From: CAZWRK01 sp964635875
GTDB taxonomy: Bacteria; Pseudomonadota; Gammaproteobacteria; Burkholderiales; Aquaspirillaceae
DNA: 22,365 bases
Direction: 5' to 3'
Assembly: GCA_964635875.1 (NCBI GenBank)
Contig: CAZWRK010000063.1
Span: forward strand, 1 to 22,365
The stretch's first letter is position 1, and the number at the start of each line of letters is the position of its first letter. The position numbers were made by a program, and so were the translations under genes. This document shows, piece after piece, positions 6,294 to 14,374 of this stretch. Under the pieces are notes generated by a model, which searched no databases, was not told the DNA's origin, and saw nothing but the letters and a program-made list of their open reading frames with translations.

Positions 6294-7925
6294 CTAGCTG
6301 AGACGGAAGCGCGAAATGGCTGTGCTGAGTTCGCGCGCGACTAGCTCAAGGTTTTGAGAGGCCGTCGCGCATTCACCTGCGACGGTTTGGTTACTTTCTG
6401 CCGATGTGGCGACTTCGTTGACATCTGAGCCAATTTGGTTGACCGCGATGCTTTGTTCGGCGAGGGCTTCGGTAATTTGCGTGACGCCGCTGCTGGTTTC
6501 TTCTGCAGTGACAAGGCTTTCGTCCAGCACTGCGGCGACTTCTTGTGCTGCAGATTCGCTCTGCGATAGGCCATTGCAGCTTTCGTCAATTTGAGCATGC
6601 ATGGTGTGTGTGAGCCCTTGCAGGCGGCGCGTGACATCATCAATTTCGCTGGCTGAGCTGGCGGATTTCTCGGCGAGCTTACGCACTTCGTCAGCGACTA
6701 CCGCAAAGCCGCGACCCATTTCACCTGCTCGCGCGGCTTCAATTGCGGCGTTGAGGGCAAGTAAATTAGTTTGGTCCGCAATGTCTTTCACTTGCTGGGT
6801 CATCGCCGAAATGGTGTCCATACTGACAATGTATTCTCGGGCGGTGCCAGTGAGCTGTGTTGACAGCAAGGTTTGCATGCCAGAGAGACGTTGGCTTAAG
6901 GTCTTCATCGTGTTGACCCCTGCGCCCGCCCGTTGATGATTTTCTTCTGCTGTGGCGCGAATATGGCCAGATAAAGACAAAATGCCTTCTACGTTGGCGC
7001 TAATCTCGGTGAGCGAGGCGGAGGTCGATGACACTGCGCCGACTTGTTGCAGTGCCGAACTAGACAAGGTCTCAGTGGCTTTGGACTGCTGAATCGAAAG
7101 CGCTGCGAGGCGTTCGCTTTGTTGTTGAATGCGTTGAAGGGTGTCTTGCATGCCATCAAGCATGGCATTAAAAGCTTCTGCAACATGGCCGATTTCGTCA
7201 TGGCTTTTGACATGAACGCGCACGGTGAGGTCATTATGCGTGCGTGCGCGCTCAATACTTTCGGTCATCGCCGCCAGTGGGCCGGTGATATTGCGCAGAA
7301 TGGTAATGCCGAGCGTAGCGACGAAAAAGGCTACGACCAAAAACTCCAGCGCCATGAGCTTCATGTCTTGCCAAAAAATAGCATCGATGTCGTCAATATA
7401 AACGCCAGTCGAGACAATCCAGCCCCACGGGGCAAAGCCTTTGGAAAATGATGTTTTTGGTACGGGCTCGGTGCCATTTGGTTGCGGCCAGAGGTAATCA
7501 ACATAGCCCTCGCCTTTGGCTTGGACAATGTCGCGCATTTCGGCGACAAGCTTGGTGCCATTGGAGTCGGTTAGGTTGCTGAGGTCTTTGCCATTGAGCT
7601 CAGGTTTGACGGGGTGAATAATGACCTTGGCCTGCATATCGTAAATGGTCATGTACTCTTTGCCATCGTAGCGCATCGCAGCGACGGCTAATTTGCCTCG
7701 TTCTTGCGCTTGTTCCAGCGTAATTTTTTGGCTTTTCACTTCTTGGTCGAGTTGGGCGAGCACGCCACTTGCGCTTTCGACCAAGTTTCGAATTTTTTCT
7801 TGGCGATCTTCTAAGAGCGTATGCCGCTTGGAGTACACGCCGACCCCCGCGATGACAATGATCCCAATAAATGCCACGATGAGTAGAAGGTAAAGCTTGG
7901 TTTTGACTGATATTTTGGCCAGCAT
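6294..7925 (-). CDS. Methyl-accepting chemotaxis protein with periplasmic single Cache domain
   Basis: This 543-residue inner-membrane chemoreceptor has TM1 at about 10-30. A periplasmic sCache_2-type domain follows, with family features MRYDGKEYMTIYD and APWGWIVSTGVYIDDID. TM2 is near 190-210, then a HAMP domain (NITGPLAAMTESIERA to about 260) and a long coiled-coil signalling domain. The hairpin tip that contacts CheA/CheW is clear: DQTNLLALNAAIEAARAGE followed by GRGFAVVADEVRKLAE. The C-terminus lacks a CheR-docking pentapeptide. The SD AAGGAG just upstream supports the start. Cache ligands of this type are often small organic acids, but the ligand here is unknown. No che genes are adjacent. 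Confidence 0.96.
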   Translation of the reverse strand: MLAKISVKTKLYLLLIVAFIGIIVIAGVGVYSKRHTLLEDRQEKIRNLVESASGVLAQLDQEVKSQKITLEQAQERGKLAVAAMRYDGKEYMTIYDMQAKVIIHPVKPELNGKDLSNLTDSNGTKLVAEMRDIVQAKGEGYVDYLWPQPNGTEPVPKTSFSKGFAPWGWIVSTGVYIDDIDAIFWQDMKLMALEFLVVAFFVATLGITILRNITGPLAAMTESIERARTHNDLTVRVHVKSHDEIGHVAEAFNAMLDGMQDTLQRIQQQSERLAALSIQQSKATETLSSSALQQVGAVSSTSASLTEISANVEGILSLSGHIRATAEENHQRAGAGVNTMKTLSQRLSGMQTLLSTQLTGTAREYIVSMDTISAMTQQVKDIADQTNLLALNAAIEAARAGEMGRGFAVVADEVRKLAEKSASSASEIDDVTRRLQGLTHTMHAQIDESCNGLSQSESAAQEVAAVLDESLVTAEETSSGVTQITEALAEQSIAVNQIGSDVNEVATSAESNQTVAGECATASQNLELVARELSTAISRFRLS

Positions 7926-8011
7926 CCGTATGTCTCCTTATGGTGCTGTGTCTGGTACGACACGTCCCTGTCGCTTCACTCCAGACGCGGGGTGTTTGTC
8001 TGAAGGGTTGG

Positions 8012-8040
8012 ATTAGGCAATTTAATGCACTAAAAGTCAA
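8012..8040 (-). promoter_or_regulatory. Possible sigma70 promoter for the chemoreceptor gene
   Basis: On the minus strand there is TTGACT (8035-8040), a 17-base spacer and CCTAAT (8012-8017). It lies in the AT-rich gap between the transpeptidase stop and the receptor start, about 90 bases from the ATG. No clear sigma28 (flagellar) promoter was seen in this gap. Confidence 0.4.
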
Positions 8041-8074
8041 TTCAAGAATAAATTATTCATATTTTATTTTTTAT

Positions 8075-8581
8075 TTAAATTAAATCGACAGTGCAGCCTG
8101 TTTTAATGCTTTTGAATAGCTGGATTAAGTCGTCATTATTCATTCGAATGCAACCGCGAGACCCTGGCTTTCCTAGTTCAATATGATCTGGCGTGCCGTG
8201 AATGTAGATATATCGCCGGAAAGTATCGACATCCCCGCCTCGATTTTTACCTTTTTCTGTGCCACATAGCCATAAAATTCTGGTCAAAATCCAATCTCGT
8301 GTTGGATTGGCGTCCCATGCCTCTCGCGTGCAAATTTCGCCGGTCATTCTGCGTGCCACAAAAACAGCGCCGCGTGGCGCATTTTCGCCAATTTTAGCGC
8401 GCACATAATGCTTGCCCCGTGGTGTTTTGTAGCTGCCCTTTTGCTCGCCAAAGCCATTGGCGGCGGTGGAAACGAGATATTGATTGACAATTTTATTTGA
8501 CGCATCCAAGAGATAAAGCATTTGTTGATTCAAATTAATTTCGATGCGTAGAGGTTCGAGATGCTGAGTGGCGTCGCACAT
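8075..8581 (-). CDS. L,D-transpeptidase (YkuD domain) without signal peptide
   Basis: The product is 168 residues from the ATG at 8581. It is essentially one YkuD catalytic domain: STAANGFGEQKGSYKTPRGKHYVRAKIG fold markers are present (only key parts matter: GFGEQKGSYKTPRGKH, 43-58), with catalytic H128 in IYIHGTPD and the motif S141-R-G-C144-IRM carrying the nucleophile. YkuD enzymes form 3-3 peptidoglycan crosslinks or attach proteins to the wall. The start is supported by an SD (CAGGA, 8 T spacer); the frame extends upstream to 8734, but that extension lies inside tadA and adds no signal sequence. The gene overlaps tadA by 47 bases. Periplasmic export is therefore unexplained, though similar signal-less proteins are known in Proteobacteria. 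Confidence 0.88.
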   Translation of the reverse strand: MCDATQHLEPLRIEINLNQQMLYLLDASNKIVNQYLVSTAANGFGEQKGSYKTPRGKHYVRAKIGENAPRGAVFVARRMTGEICTREAWDANPTRDWILTRILWLCGTEKGKNRGGDVDTFRRYIYIHGTPDHIELGKPGSRGCIRMNNDDLIQLFKSIKTGCTVDLI

Positions 8582-9284
8582 AAAAAAAATCCTGCAATTT
8601 TTGTAAGCATTGTTCAGAGAGAATGCCGCCTTGGACTGCGGTGTGCGTGTTGAGGCGGCGATCGGCGAAGAGGTTGACGACACTTCCGCTTGCACCCATT
8701 TTAAGATCGGGCGCACCGTAAATGACGCGGGCAATGCGGGCGTTCAAAATTGCGCCTGCACACATCGGGCAAGGCTCAAGCGTGACATATAAATCACATT
8801 CGCTCAGTCGATAGTTTTCAAGCCGTTTGGCCGCGTCACGTAACGCGAGTAACTCTGCATGTGCGCTAGGGTCATGCTGTTGAATCGGTTGATTGTAGCC
8901 GCGTCCAATAATTTCTCCTTGGTAGACGACAACTGCGCCAACCGGCACTTCAGATTCACTCATAGCGCGATCCGCCTCGTTCAACGCTTCTAGCATCCAG
9001 CGTTGCGCTTCGGCGGGCGGCGGTGGAACGGCCACTGGGGGGTGTTGGCGTAGTTGCTCGTGCAATTGTTGTCGGCGCGCAGGCGAAATATCCGACCAGT
9101 GTAATGCTTGCGCCGCAGCGTCTAGGCTGATCAACAGGCGCTCTGTCACCGTATGCCCCAGCGCTTTCAACATTAAAAATGCCCGCACCGATCCGTAATG
9201 ATGAAGCGCCTCAGTCGAAGTAATTCCCAGCGTGTGCAAGGCCTCTATCGTCGAGGGTGGTAAGGGCGGCGTGCTTAACTTCAT
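8535..9284 (-). CDS. tadA: tRNA adenosine(34) deaminase TadA with N-terminal TfoX-C-like domain
   Basis: This is a 249-residue protein. Residues 92-235 are the zinc deaminase that converts A34 to inosine in tRNA-Arg(ACG): the HAE motif (H142-E144, proton shuttle) and PCPMC (C172, C175 zinc ligands) are intact. TadA is usually about 150-170 residues; the extra N-terminus (about 10-80) has the helical pattern of the TfoX C-terminal domain (STIEALHTLGITSTEALHHY, then GSVRAFLMLK and LDAAAQALHW). A proline-rich linker (81-91) joins the two. The ATG is one base after the response-regulator stop, so translation is probably coupled. The 3' end overlaps the transpeptidase gene. Deaminase call is firm; the role of the extra domain is unknown. 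Confidence 0.95.
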   Translation of the reverse strand: MKLSTPPLPPSTIEALHTLGITSTEALHHYGSVRAFLMLKALGHTVTERLLISLDAAAQALHWSDISPARRQQLHEQLRQHPPVAVPPPPAEAQRWMLEALNEADRAMSESEVPVGAVVVYQGEIIGRGYNQPIQQHDPSAHAELLALRDAAKRLENYRLSECDLYVTLEPCPMCAGAILNARIARVIYGAPDLKMGASGSVVNLFADRRLNTHTAVQGGILSEQCLQKLQDFFYVRRHSASRTSTHRN

Positions 9285-9285
9285 T

Positions 9286-10053
9286 TTATTGCGGTTCGGA
9301 ATACGCGGGAGGTTGTTCAGGATAAGGAAGGCATTCTATTGTTTCGAGCAATAAATAGCCTTGGCCGCGAACTGCTTTAATCGGCAATACGTGTTTTGTG
9401 GTCTCTTTTACTTTGCTCCGCAAGCGGCTGACGAGCATTTCGATGCGATGGAAGTCGATTTCATTGGGATTGAGTGCCAGAGCGCGCGCGATTTCTTCTC
9501 GTGAAACAGGCGTGCCAACCTGCTGCGTTAACCGCTGCATAAAGGTGCGTTCAGAGGCCGACAGGGTAATGGCGGGTGAAGAGCCTTTTTGTAAATGCCA
9601 TCCGCCGGGCGCTAGTATCCAGTTTTCATGCTCGGTGCCATTTTCAATGGCGGGGACTGCGGGTGTCGCCTGCTCGGTTGCGGGTTCCCGAAGATGTGCG
9701 ATTCGGCGGTCTACGGCTCTGAGCGTGGAGGCCAGCTCGCGAATGTCGACGGGCTTCACTAAGTAAGCATCACCGCCTTCTTCGAGTCCACGCAGCCGGT
9801 CTTCAAGATCGCGACGAGCCGTGAGGAAGACAACGCCAATGCTGGGATGTGTGGCGAGCGAACGAACCAGCGTAAAGCCATCGGTATCCGGTAAGCCAAT
9901 ATCCATCACAATTAAATGCGGTAGAGCATGTGCAATGGCCTCTTGCATCTCTGCACCGCTGCTTGCGCCGCGTGCTGAAAATCCCAGCATATTGAGCTGT
10001 AGGATCAAGTCTTCGCGTAGCCCCGCATGATCTTCAACGATCAAAACATCCAT
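9286..10053 (-). CDS. OmpR/PhoB-type response regulator
   Basis: This is a 255-residue two-domain protein. The receiver (1-120) has acidic residues E7/D8, phosphoacceptor D51 in IVMDIGLPDTDG, the switch region FLTARRD, and Lys in YLVKPVD. A variable linker (about 125-150) leads to a winged-helix DNA-binding domain (about 155-235) with the pattern ISRLRSKV-type recognition region (here MLVSRLRSKV) and the wing VRGQGYLL. A proline-rich tail ends the protein. It is transcribed divergently from a sensor kinase gene at 10168 (+), its likely partner. It is first in an apparent operon with tadA and the transpeptidase. Targets are unknown; divergent layout makes autoregulation plausible. Confidence 0.95.
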   Translation of the reverse strand: MDVLIVEDHAGLREDLILQLNMLGFSARGASSGAEMQEAIAHALPHLIVMDIGLPDTDGFTLVRSLATHPSIGVVFLTARRDLEDRLRGLEEGGDAYLVKPVDIRELASTLRAVDRRIAHLREPATEQATPAVPAIENGTEHENWILAPGGWHLQKGSSPAITLSASERTFMQRLTQQVGTPVSREEIARALALNPNEIDFHRIEMLVSRLRSKVKETTKHVLPIKAVRGQGYLLLETIECLPYPEQPPAYSEPQ

Positions 10054-10072
10054 GATGTACTTCTCTCATGCC

Positions 10073-10086
10073 ATAATAATTATTAT
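10073..10086. promoter_or_regulatory. AT palindrome in the regulator/kinase divergent region
   Basis: ATAATAATTATTAT is a perfect 14-base palindrome, 19 bases upstream of the response-regulator ATG and in the shared AT-rich intergenic region with the kinase gene. It could be an operator for the regulator or simply AT-rich promoter DNA. Confidence 0.35.
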
Positions 10087-10167
10087 TAAATAATACATGA
10101 AACATAATTTTTTATCATGAATTTCATTCGCATCATTCATGAAAATCTTAAGGGGCACTGCGTATTT

Positions 10168-12222
10168 ATGACTAGGCTTATTTTATGGTTTTTTGTGCTC
10201 GTTGGGTACGTTTTACCTGTATATGCGTTTCAAAATGAAAATGATATTTTTATTTTGAATGCTGAGAAGTCATATATTCCTATTCAAAAAATTTGGTCTG
10301 CACTAGAGGATCCGGAAGGGCGCTTGACGCTGAAAGAGGTCATCGAAAAAGATCGAGAAAAAGCTTTTAAACCCCTAAATGGAGGTTTGTCTAAGGGCTA
10401 TGGTAAATCGGTTTATTGGTTAAAATTTCGTTTGGATATTCACCCTGTCGAGCATCAGCAATGGTTTTTAGAGATTGAACAGCCGTATCTTGATGATATT
10501 CGTTTTTACGAACAAGATAAAAATGGCGAGTTCACGATTCAGCAAAGTGGGGATACGTACAATTTTGATTTAAAATCAATTAAAAGCCGCTTGCCCGTTT
10601 TTACGCTAAATACTAATTTTTCAGGTGAACGTGTTTACTATATTCGGATAAAAACTGACAGCGCAATGATGGTGAATGCGGCAATCTATGATTCGAAAGA
10701 ATATATAAAGCACTCTGAAAATCACACGCTTTTTTTAGGCTTTATGTGCGGGGTTGTGATTGTTTTAATTGGTGTAAATGTTTCGTATTTTATTGGAACA
10801 AATAAATATATTTTTGCTAAGTATGTTTTCTTTTTGTTGGGCTTTTTAGGGTGGCTGCTGAGTCTTTCTGGTATGTTTTCTGTTTTTCTACCAGGTGAAT
10901 GGTGGCGATTGTCCGATTTAAGTAGTGGGTTGTTTACTTGTTTAATTATTTTGTCAGTGTCAATTTTATTTGTTGATCTGTTGAAGTTGAAAGAAAGATA
11001 TTCCTGGGCTTATTTTTTCTTTGTTTTTTATTTCTTATTTTCTGTTGTTTGTGTTTTTGCGACACTGCTTGGTTTTTACTCTTACTTTGCGCCGTATATT
11101 TTTTATGTGGCGATTGCTGGTAATTTTGTGGCTGTTTTTATTACGTTACATCTTTTGTATAAAAAAGAGCCTGGCACTATTTATTTGGCGTGCGCATTTT
11201 TCTTTAGCCTCAATGGTGGTTTAGTTTCGTTGCTCAGGGCCTTGTCATATATCCCCTCTGGTAGCTTAACTGCGGCTATATACCCACTGTCTGTTTTATT
11301 TGAAGCTGTTTTTTTGCATGTTTTTATCTTCGCCGAGTTGAAGAAGATGATGGCAGAGAAAGAGCGCGCTCAATTGGAAGCATTGACTTTATCAAAGCAA
11401 TTGCAGAGTGATTTAGAGTCGTTAGTAGAAACGCGAACGGCCGCCTTGACTCAAGAAATCGAAAGTCGCCAAAAACTGCAAGAAAATTTAAAAAGTGCTT
11501 TAAATTTTGAGCGCCGTGCGCGAGAAGCGCAAAATAGTTTTATTGCGATGATTTCGCATGAATTTGGAACGCCTCTGGCTTCAATTGATGGTGCTGCGCA
11601 GGTTTTAATGATGTTGCATCCTAATGCAAGCGAAGAGGAGTCTCGCCGTCATCAGCGTATTCGCCTTGAAGTTGATAAGATGGTTTTGTTGATTGAAAAA
11701 TGTTTGGTTTTAGGTGAGATGGATTCATTGTCGAACTCTATTCACCCGGAAAAAATTAATTGGCAGATTTTGTTTAAAGAGGCCGAGAAATGGTCTCGAT
11801 TAGCAGATCTAAAACGCATTCATATCGATATAGACGATTCTATCTCTGCGATTTATGGTGATGTGAATTTATTAAGGATTGCCCTGTCGAATCTCATTGA
11901 TAATAGTGGGAAATATGCAGATCCTAGTTCTCCTGTGCATATCAAGCTGAGAAATATTGATAAAGGTGTTGAGCTAAAAATATACGACCAGGGGCCCGGC
12001 ATTCCAGAAGAGGATCAGCACCGTATTTTTGAGCGCTTTCATCGCGGTCGAGCAGCCTCTTCTAAACAGTCGGGCTCAGGTTTAGGTTTATTTATTGTTC
12101 AGCATATTATTCATTTGCATGGCGGCGAGATTGTCTTTGATAAAAATTATCGCGAAGGTGCCTGCTTTATTATTGTTTTTCCTTGTGGGGCTGAGTTTAT
12201 ATCTCATAACGTTGTTGGCTAA
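10168..12222 (+). CDS. 7TMR-DISM sensor histidine kinase
   Basis: From the ATG at 10168 this is 684 residues. A signal peptide (MTRLILWFFVLVGYVLPVYA) leads to a periplasmic 7TMR-DISMED2-like beta domain with YWLKFRLD and WFLEIEQPYLDDIRFY. Seven transmembrane helices follow, then a coiled coil and the kinase core. The H-box ISHEFGTPLASIDG carries His464 (codon 11557), the N-box is LIDNSGKYA, and G-boxes are DQGPGIP and GSGLGLFI. The upstream ATG at 10117 gives 701 residues but adds a leader before the signal peptide and lacks an SD, whereas AAGGGG precedes 10168. The gene is strikingly T-rich compared with its neighbours. It probably phosphorylates the divergent regulator; in related receptors the ligand is often a sugar or other small molecule, but here it is unknown. 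Confidence 0.93.
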   Translation: MTRLILWFFVLVGYVLPVYAFQNENDIFILNAEKSYIPIQKIWSALEDPEGRLTLKEVIEKDREKAFKPLNGGLSKGYGKSVYWLKFRLDIHPVEHQQWFLEIEQPYLDDIRFYEQDKNGEFTIQQSGDTYNFDLKSIKSRLPVFTLNTNFSGERVYYIRIKTDSAMMVNAAIYDSKEYIKHSENHTLFLGFMCGVVIVLIGVNVSYFIGTNKYIFAKYVFFLLGFLGWLLSLSGMFSVFLPGEWWRLSDLSSGLFTCLIILSVSILFVDLLKLKERYSWAYFFFVFYFLFSVVCVFATLLGFYSYFAPYIFYVAIAGNFVAVFITLHLLYKKEPGTIYLACAFFFSLNGGLVSLLRALSYIPSGSLTAAIYPLSVLFEAVFLHVFIFAELKKMMAEKERAQLEALTLSKQLQSDLESLVETRTAALTQEIESRQKLQENLKSALNFERRAREAQNSFIAMISHEFGTPLASIDGAAQVLMMLHPNASEEESRRHQRIRLEVDKMVLLIEKCLVLGEMDSLSNSIHPEKINWQILFKEAEKWSRLADLKRIHIDIDDSISAIYGDVNLLRIALSNLIDNSGKYADPSSPVHIKLRNIDKGVELKIYDQGPGIPEEDQHRIFERFHRGRAASSKQSGSGLGLFIVQHIIHLHGGEIVFDKNYREGACFIIVFPCGAEFISHNVVG

Positions 12223-12311
12223 AAAAAGAATTTTTTCTATTGAAATGAGCGGTGTATTAGAGCGTTTTTGGTGTTTCTAGTCCCACTTTGATTTGTTACG
12301 ATATTTTTTAA

Positions 12312-12371
12312 ATGGGCGAATAGCGCCCATCAAAAAACCCGCATAAATGCGGGTTCGGATGGATGGGCGCT
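12312..12371 (-). terminator. guaA terminator within a nested set of inverted repeats
   Basis: The core hairpin has 9-base arms AACCCGCAT (12336-12344) and ATGCGGGTT (12347-12355), and on the minus strand it is followed by a run of T (A run at 12332-12337), making a good guaA terminator. It is enclosed by a 10-base outer pair, AGCGCCCATC (12322-12331) and GATGGGCGCT (12362-12371). The left outer arm can instead pair with ATGGGCG at 12312-12318. The element also lies downstream of the kinase gene on the plus strand. Confidence 0.85.
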
Positions 12372-12378
12372 CGCTAGA

Positions 12379-13956
12379 TCATTCCCACTCAATCGTCGCA
12401 GGCGGTTTTCCGGAGACATCGTACACCACACGGTTGATGCCTCGAACTTCATTGATAATTCGGTTCGAAGCGCGGCCCAGTAAGCTGTAAGGCAACTCTG
12501 CCCAGTGTGCGGTCATGAAATCGCTGGTAATGACGGCGCGTAATGCCACAACCCATTCATAGGTACGGCCGTCGCCCATTACACCGACGGATTTCACCGG
12601 CAAGAAGACTGCAAAGGCTTGGCTGGTGAGGTCGTACCAGTTTTTGCCGGTTTTTTCATCGATGGTGTTACGCAATTCTTCGATGAAAATTGCATCCGCA
12701 CGTTTGAGAAGTTCGGCGTACTCGGCTTTGACTTCGCCCAAGATTCGTACACCTAAGCCCGGACCCGGGAACGGGTGGCGGTAGACCATATCGTGCGGCA
12801 ATCCGAGCGCAACACCGAGTTGACGCACTTCATCTTTGAACAGTTCGCGTAGCGGCTCAAGCAGTTTCAAGTTGAGGGTGTCGGGTAGGCCGCCAACGTT
12901 GTGGTGACTCTTGATGGTGTGGGCTTTTTTGGTTTTTGCACCGGCCGATTCAATTACATCGGGGTAAATGGTGCCTTGTGCCAACCAGCGAGCGTTGGTG
13001 AGTTTTTCCGATTCAGCTTGGAACACTTCAACGAATTCGGCGCCGATGATTTTGCGTTTTTTCTCAGGGTCGGTTTCACCCGCCAATTTCGACATAACCG
13101 CGGCGCTGGCATCGACATGAATCACTTTCACGCCGAGATTTTGCGCGAACATTTCCATGACCATCTGGCCTTCGTTCAGGCGCAATAGACCATGATCGAC
13201 AAAAACGCAGGTGAGTTGATCACCAATGGCACGATGAATCAGGGCGGCAGCCACTGAGCTATCGACACCACCGGACAAGCCCAAAATGACTTCTTCATCA
13301 CCGACTTGCTCGCGAATTTTTTTCACGGCTTCGTCGATGTAGTTCGGCATGGTCCAGCTTGGAGTGCAATCGGCAATGTGCAGCACAAAGCGATGCAGCA
13401 TTTCAGTGCCGCGTTTGGTATGGGTCACTTCGGGGTGGAATTGCACGCCGTAGAAGTGGCGGCCTTCGTCGGCCATCGCAGCGATCGGGCAAGATGGTGT
13501 TTCAGCAATGAGTTTGAAGCCTTCGGGCAGCGCGGTGACTTTATCACCATGGCTCATCCACACGTCAAGCAGGCCATGCCCGGCATCATTGACGCGGTCT
13601 TGCAGGCCTTCGAGCAGTTTGGAGTGATTGCGCGCACGGATTTCGGCATAGCCAAACTCGCGGGTGTCGCCGGATTCGACTTTGCCGCCGAGAGTTTGCG
13701 CCATCCATTGCATACCGTAGCAAATGCCGAGCACCGGAATGCCCAGTTCAAAAATGGCGGGGTCGGCTTGATAGTCGGATTCGTAAACCGAATTCGGACC
13801 GCCAGAGAGAATAATGGCTTTCGGTGCAAATGCGCGAATGTCCGCGATCGGCATATCGAATGAGTGCAGTTCACAGTACACATGGGCTTCACGTACACGG
13901 CGAGCGATCAGTTGCGAGACTTGTGAGCCAAAGTCGAGGATGAGGATTTTGTCCAT
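12379..13956 (-). CDS. guaA: GMP synthase (glutamine-hydrolysing)
   Basis: The product is 525 residues, the same length as E. coli GuaA. It converts XMP, ATP and glutamine to GMP in the cytoplasm. The N-terminal class I glutamine amidotransferase domain starts MDKILILDFGSQ and has the nucleophile C79 in GICYGMQ and the His/Glu of GVQFHPEVTHT. The ATP-pyrophosphatase domain has the P-loop LSGGVDSSV, and the C-terminal dimerisation domain ends with the conserved PPATIEWE. The frame runs 7 codons further upstream to 13977, but 13956 is chosen because AAGGA precedes it and it gives the family N-terminus. It lies downstream of smpB and a small membrane protein on the same strand, with its own terminator. 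Confidence 0.98.
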   Translation of the reverse strand: MDKILILDFGSQVSQLIARRVREAHVYCELHSFDMPIADIRAFAPKAIILSGGPNSVYESDYQADPAIFELGIPVLGICYGMQWMAQTLGGKVESGDTREFGYAEIRARNHSKLLEGLQDRVNDAGHGLLDVWMSHGDKVTALPEGFKLIAETPSCPIAAMADEGRHFYGVQFHPEVTHTKRGTEMLHRFVLHIADCTPSWTMPNYIDEAVKKIREQVGDEEVILGLSGGVDSSVAAALIHRAIGDQLTCVFVDHGLLRLNEGQMVMEMFAQNLGVKVIHVDASAAVMSKLAGETDPEKKRKIIGAEFVEVFQAESEKLTNARWLAQGTIYPDVIESAGAKTKKAHTIKSHHNVGGLPDTLNLKLLEPLRELFKDEVRQLGVALGLPHDMVYRHPFPGPGLGVRILGEVKAEYAELLKRADAIFIEELRNTIDEKTGKNWYDLTSQAFAVFLPVKSVGVMGDGRTYEWVVALRAVITSDFMTAHWAELPYSLLGRASNRIINEVRGINRVVYDVSGKPPATIEWE

Positions 13957-14022
13957 GTCGGTCCTTGAGTGTTGCAAGCAGCCACACGGGGCTGGTGTTC
14001 TGTCTAAATGAAACAGGTGCGG

Positions 14023-14370
14023 TTAAAACGGAGGGCGCTCGGGGTCTTGTGGTGGGCGTGACGGACTTAGGCGGTCACTGCGCGCAATGATCAACAAAAG
14101 CCCAAGCAAAACCATGCCGAGGGAGAGTAAATAACTTAATTTCAAAACAAAGTGATCGTAAACATAGACTGCCCCGCCGCTATAAAACAGCATGGGACTC
14201 AGCACGATATTGGCGCGATTAACCCCTTCGACTACGAAGATAATCAGCCCTGTTGCGATGAGGAGCAGCGCGACAATCGTCGACCCATCGGGCAACAAGG
14301 CGCTAGCTTTGAGAAACCAGAGTGCGCCAAATACGATCAGCAAGAGCGGAAACGTGATACCGGGCTTCAT
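14023..14370 (-). CDS. Small four-helix membrane protein of unknown function
   Basis: From the ATG at 14370 this is 115 residues with four hydrophobic segments (about 5-20, 28-47, 55-68 and 76-95) and a short proline/arginine-rich cytoplasmic tail. The glycine-rich helices (FPLLLIVFGALWFL and ALLLIATGLIIFV) look like LiaI/LiaF-type or DUF5668 transmembrane modules, but I do not recognise the family with certainty. The start lies 4 bases after the smpB stop with an AAGG-type SD inside the smpB end, so it is probably cotranslated with smpB. The frame extends to 14544, but that part is inside smpB and is not membrane-like, so the shorter start is preferred. Confidence 0.7.
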   Translation of the reverse strand: MKPGITFPLLLIVFGALWFLKASALLPDGSTIVALLLIATGLIIFVVEGVNRANIVLSPMLFYSGGAVYVYDHFVLKLSYLLSLGMVLLGLLLIIARSDRLSPSRPPQDPERPPF

Positions 14371-14374
14371 GGGG

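Noticed and set aside
13306..13863. 185-codon open frame on the plus strand opposite guaA
   Set aside because: Antisense shadow of guaA without start signals or a domain pattern.
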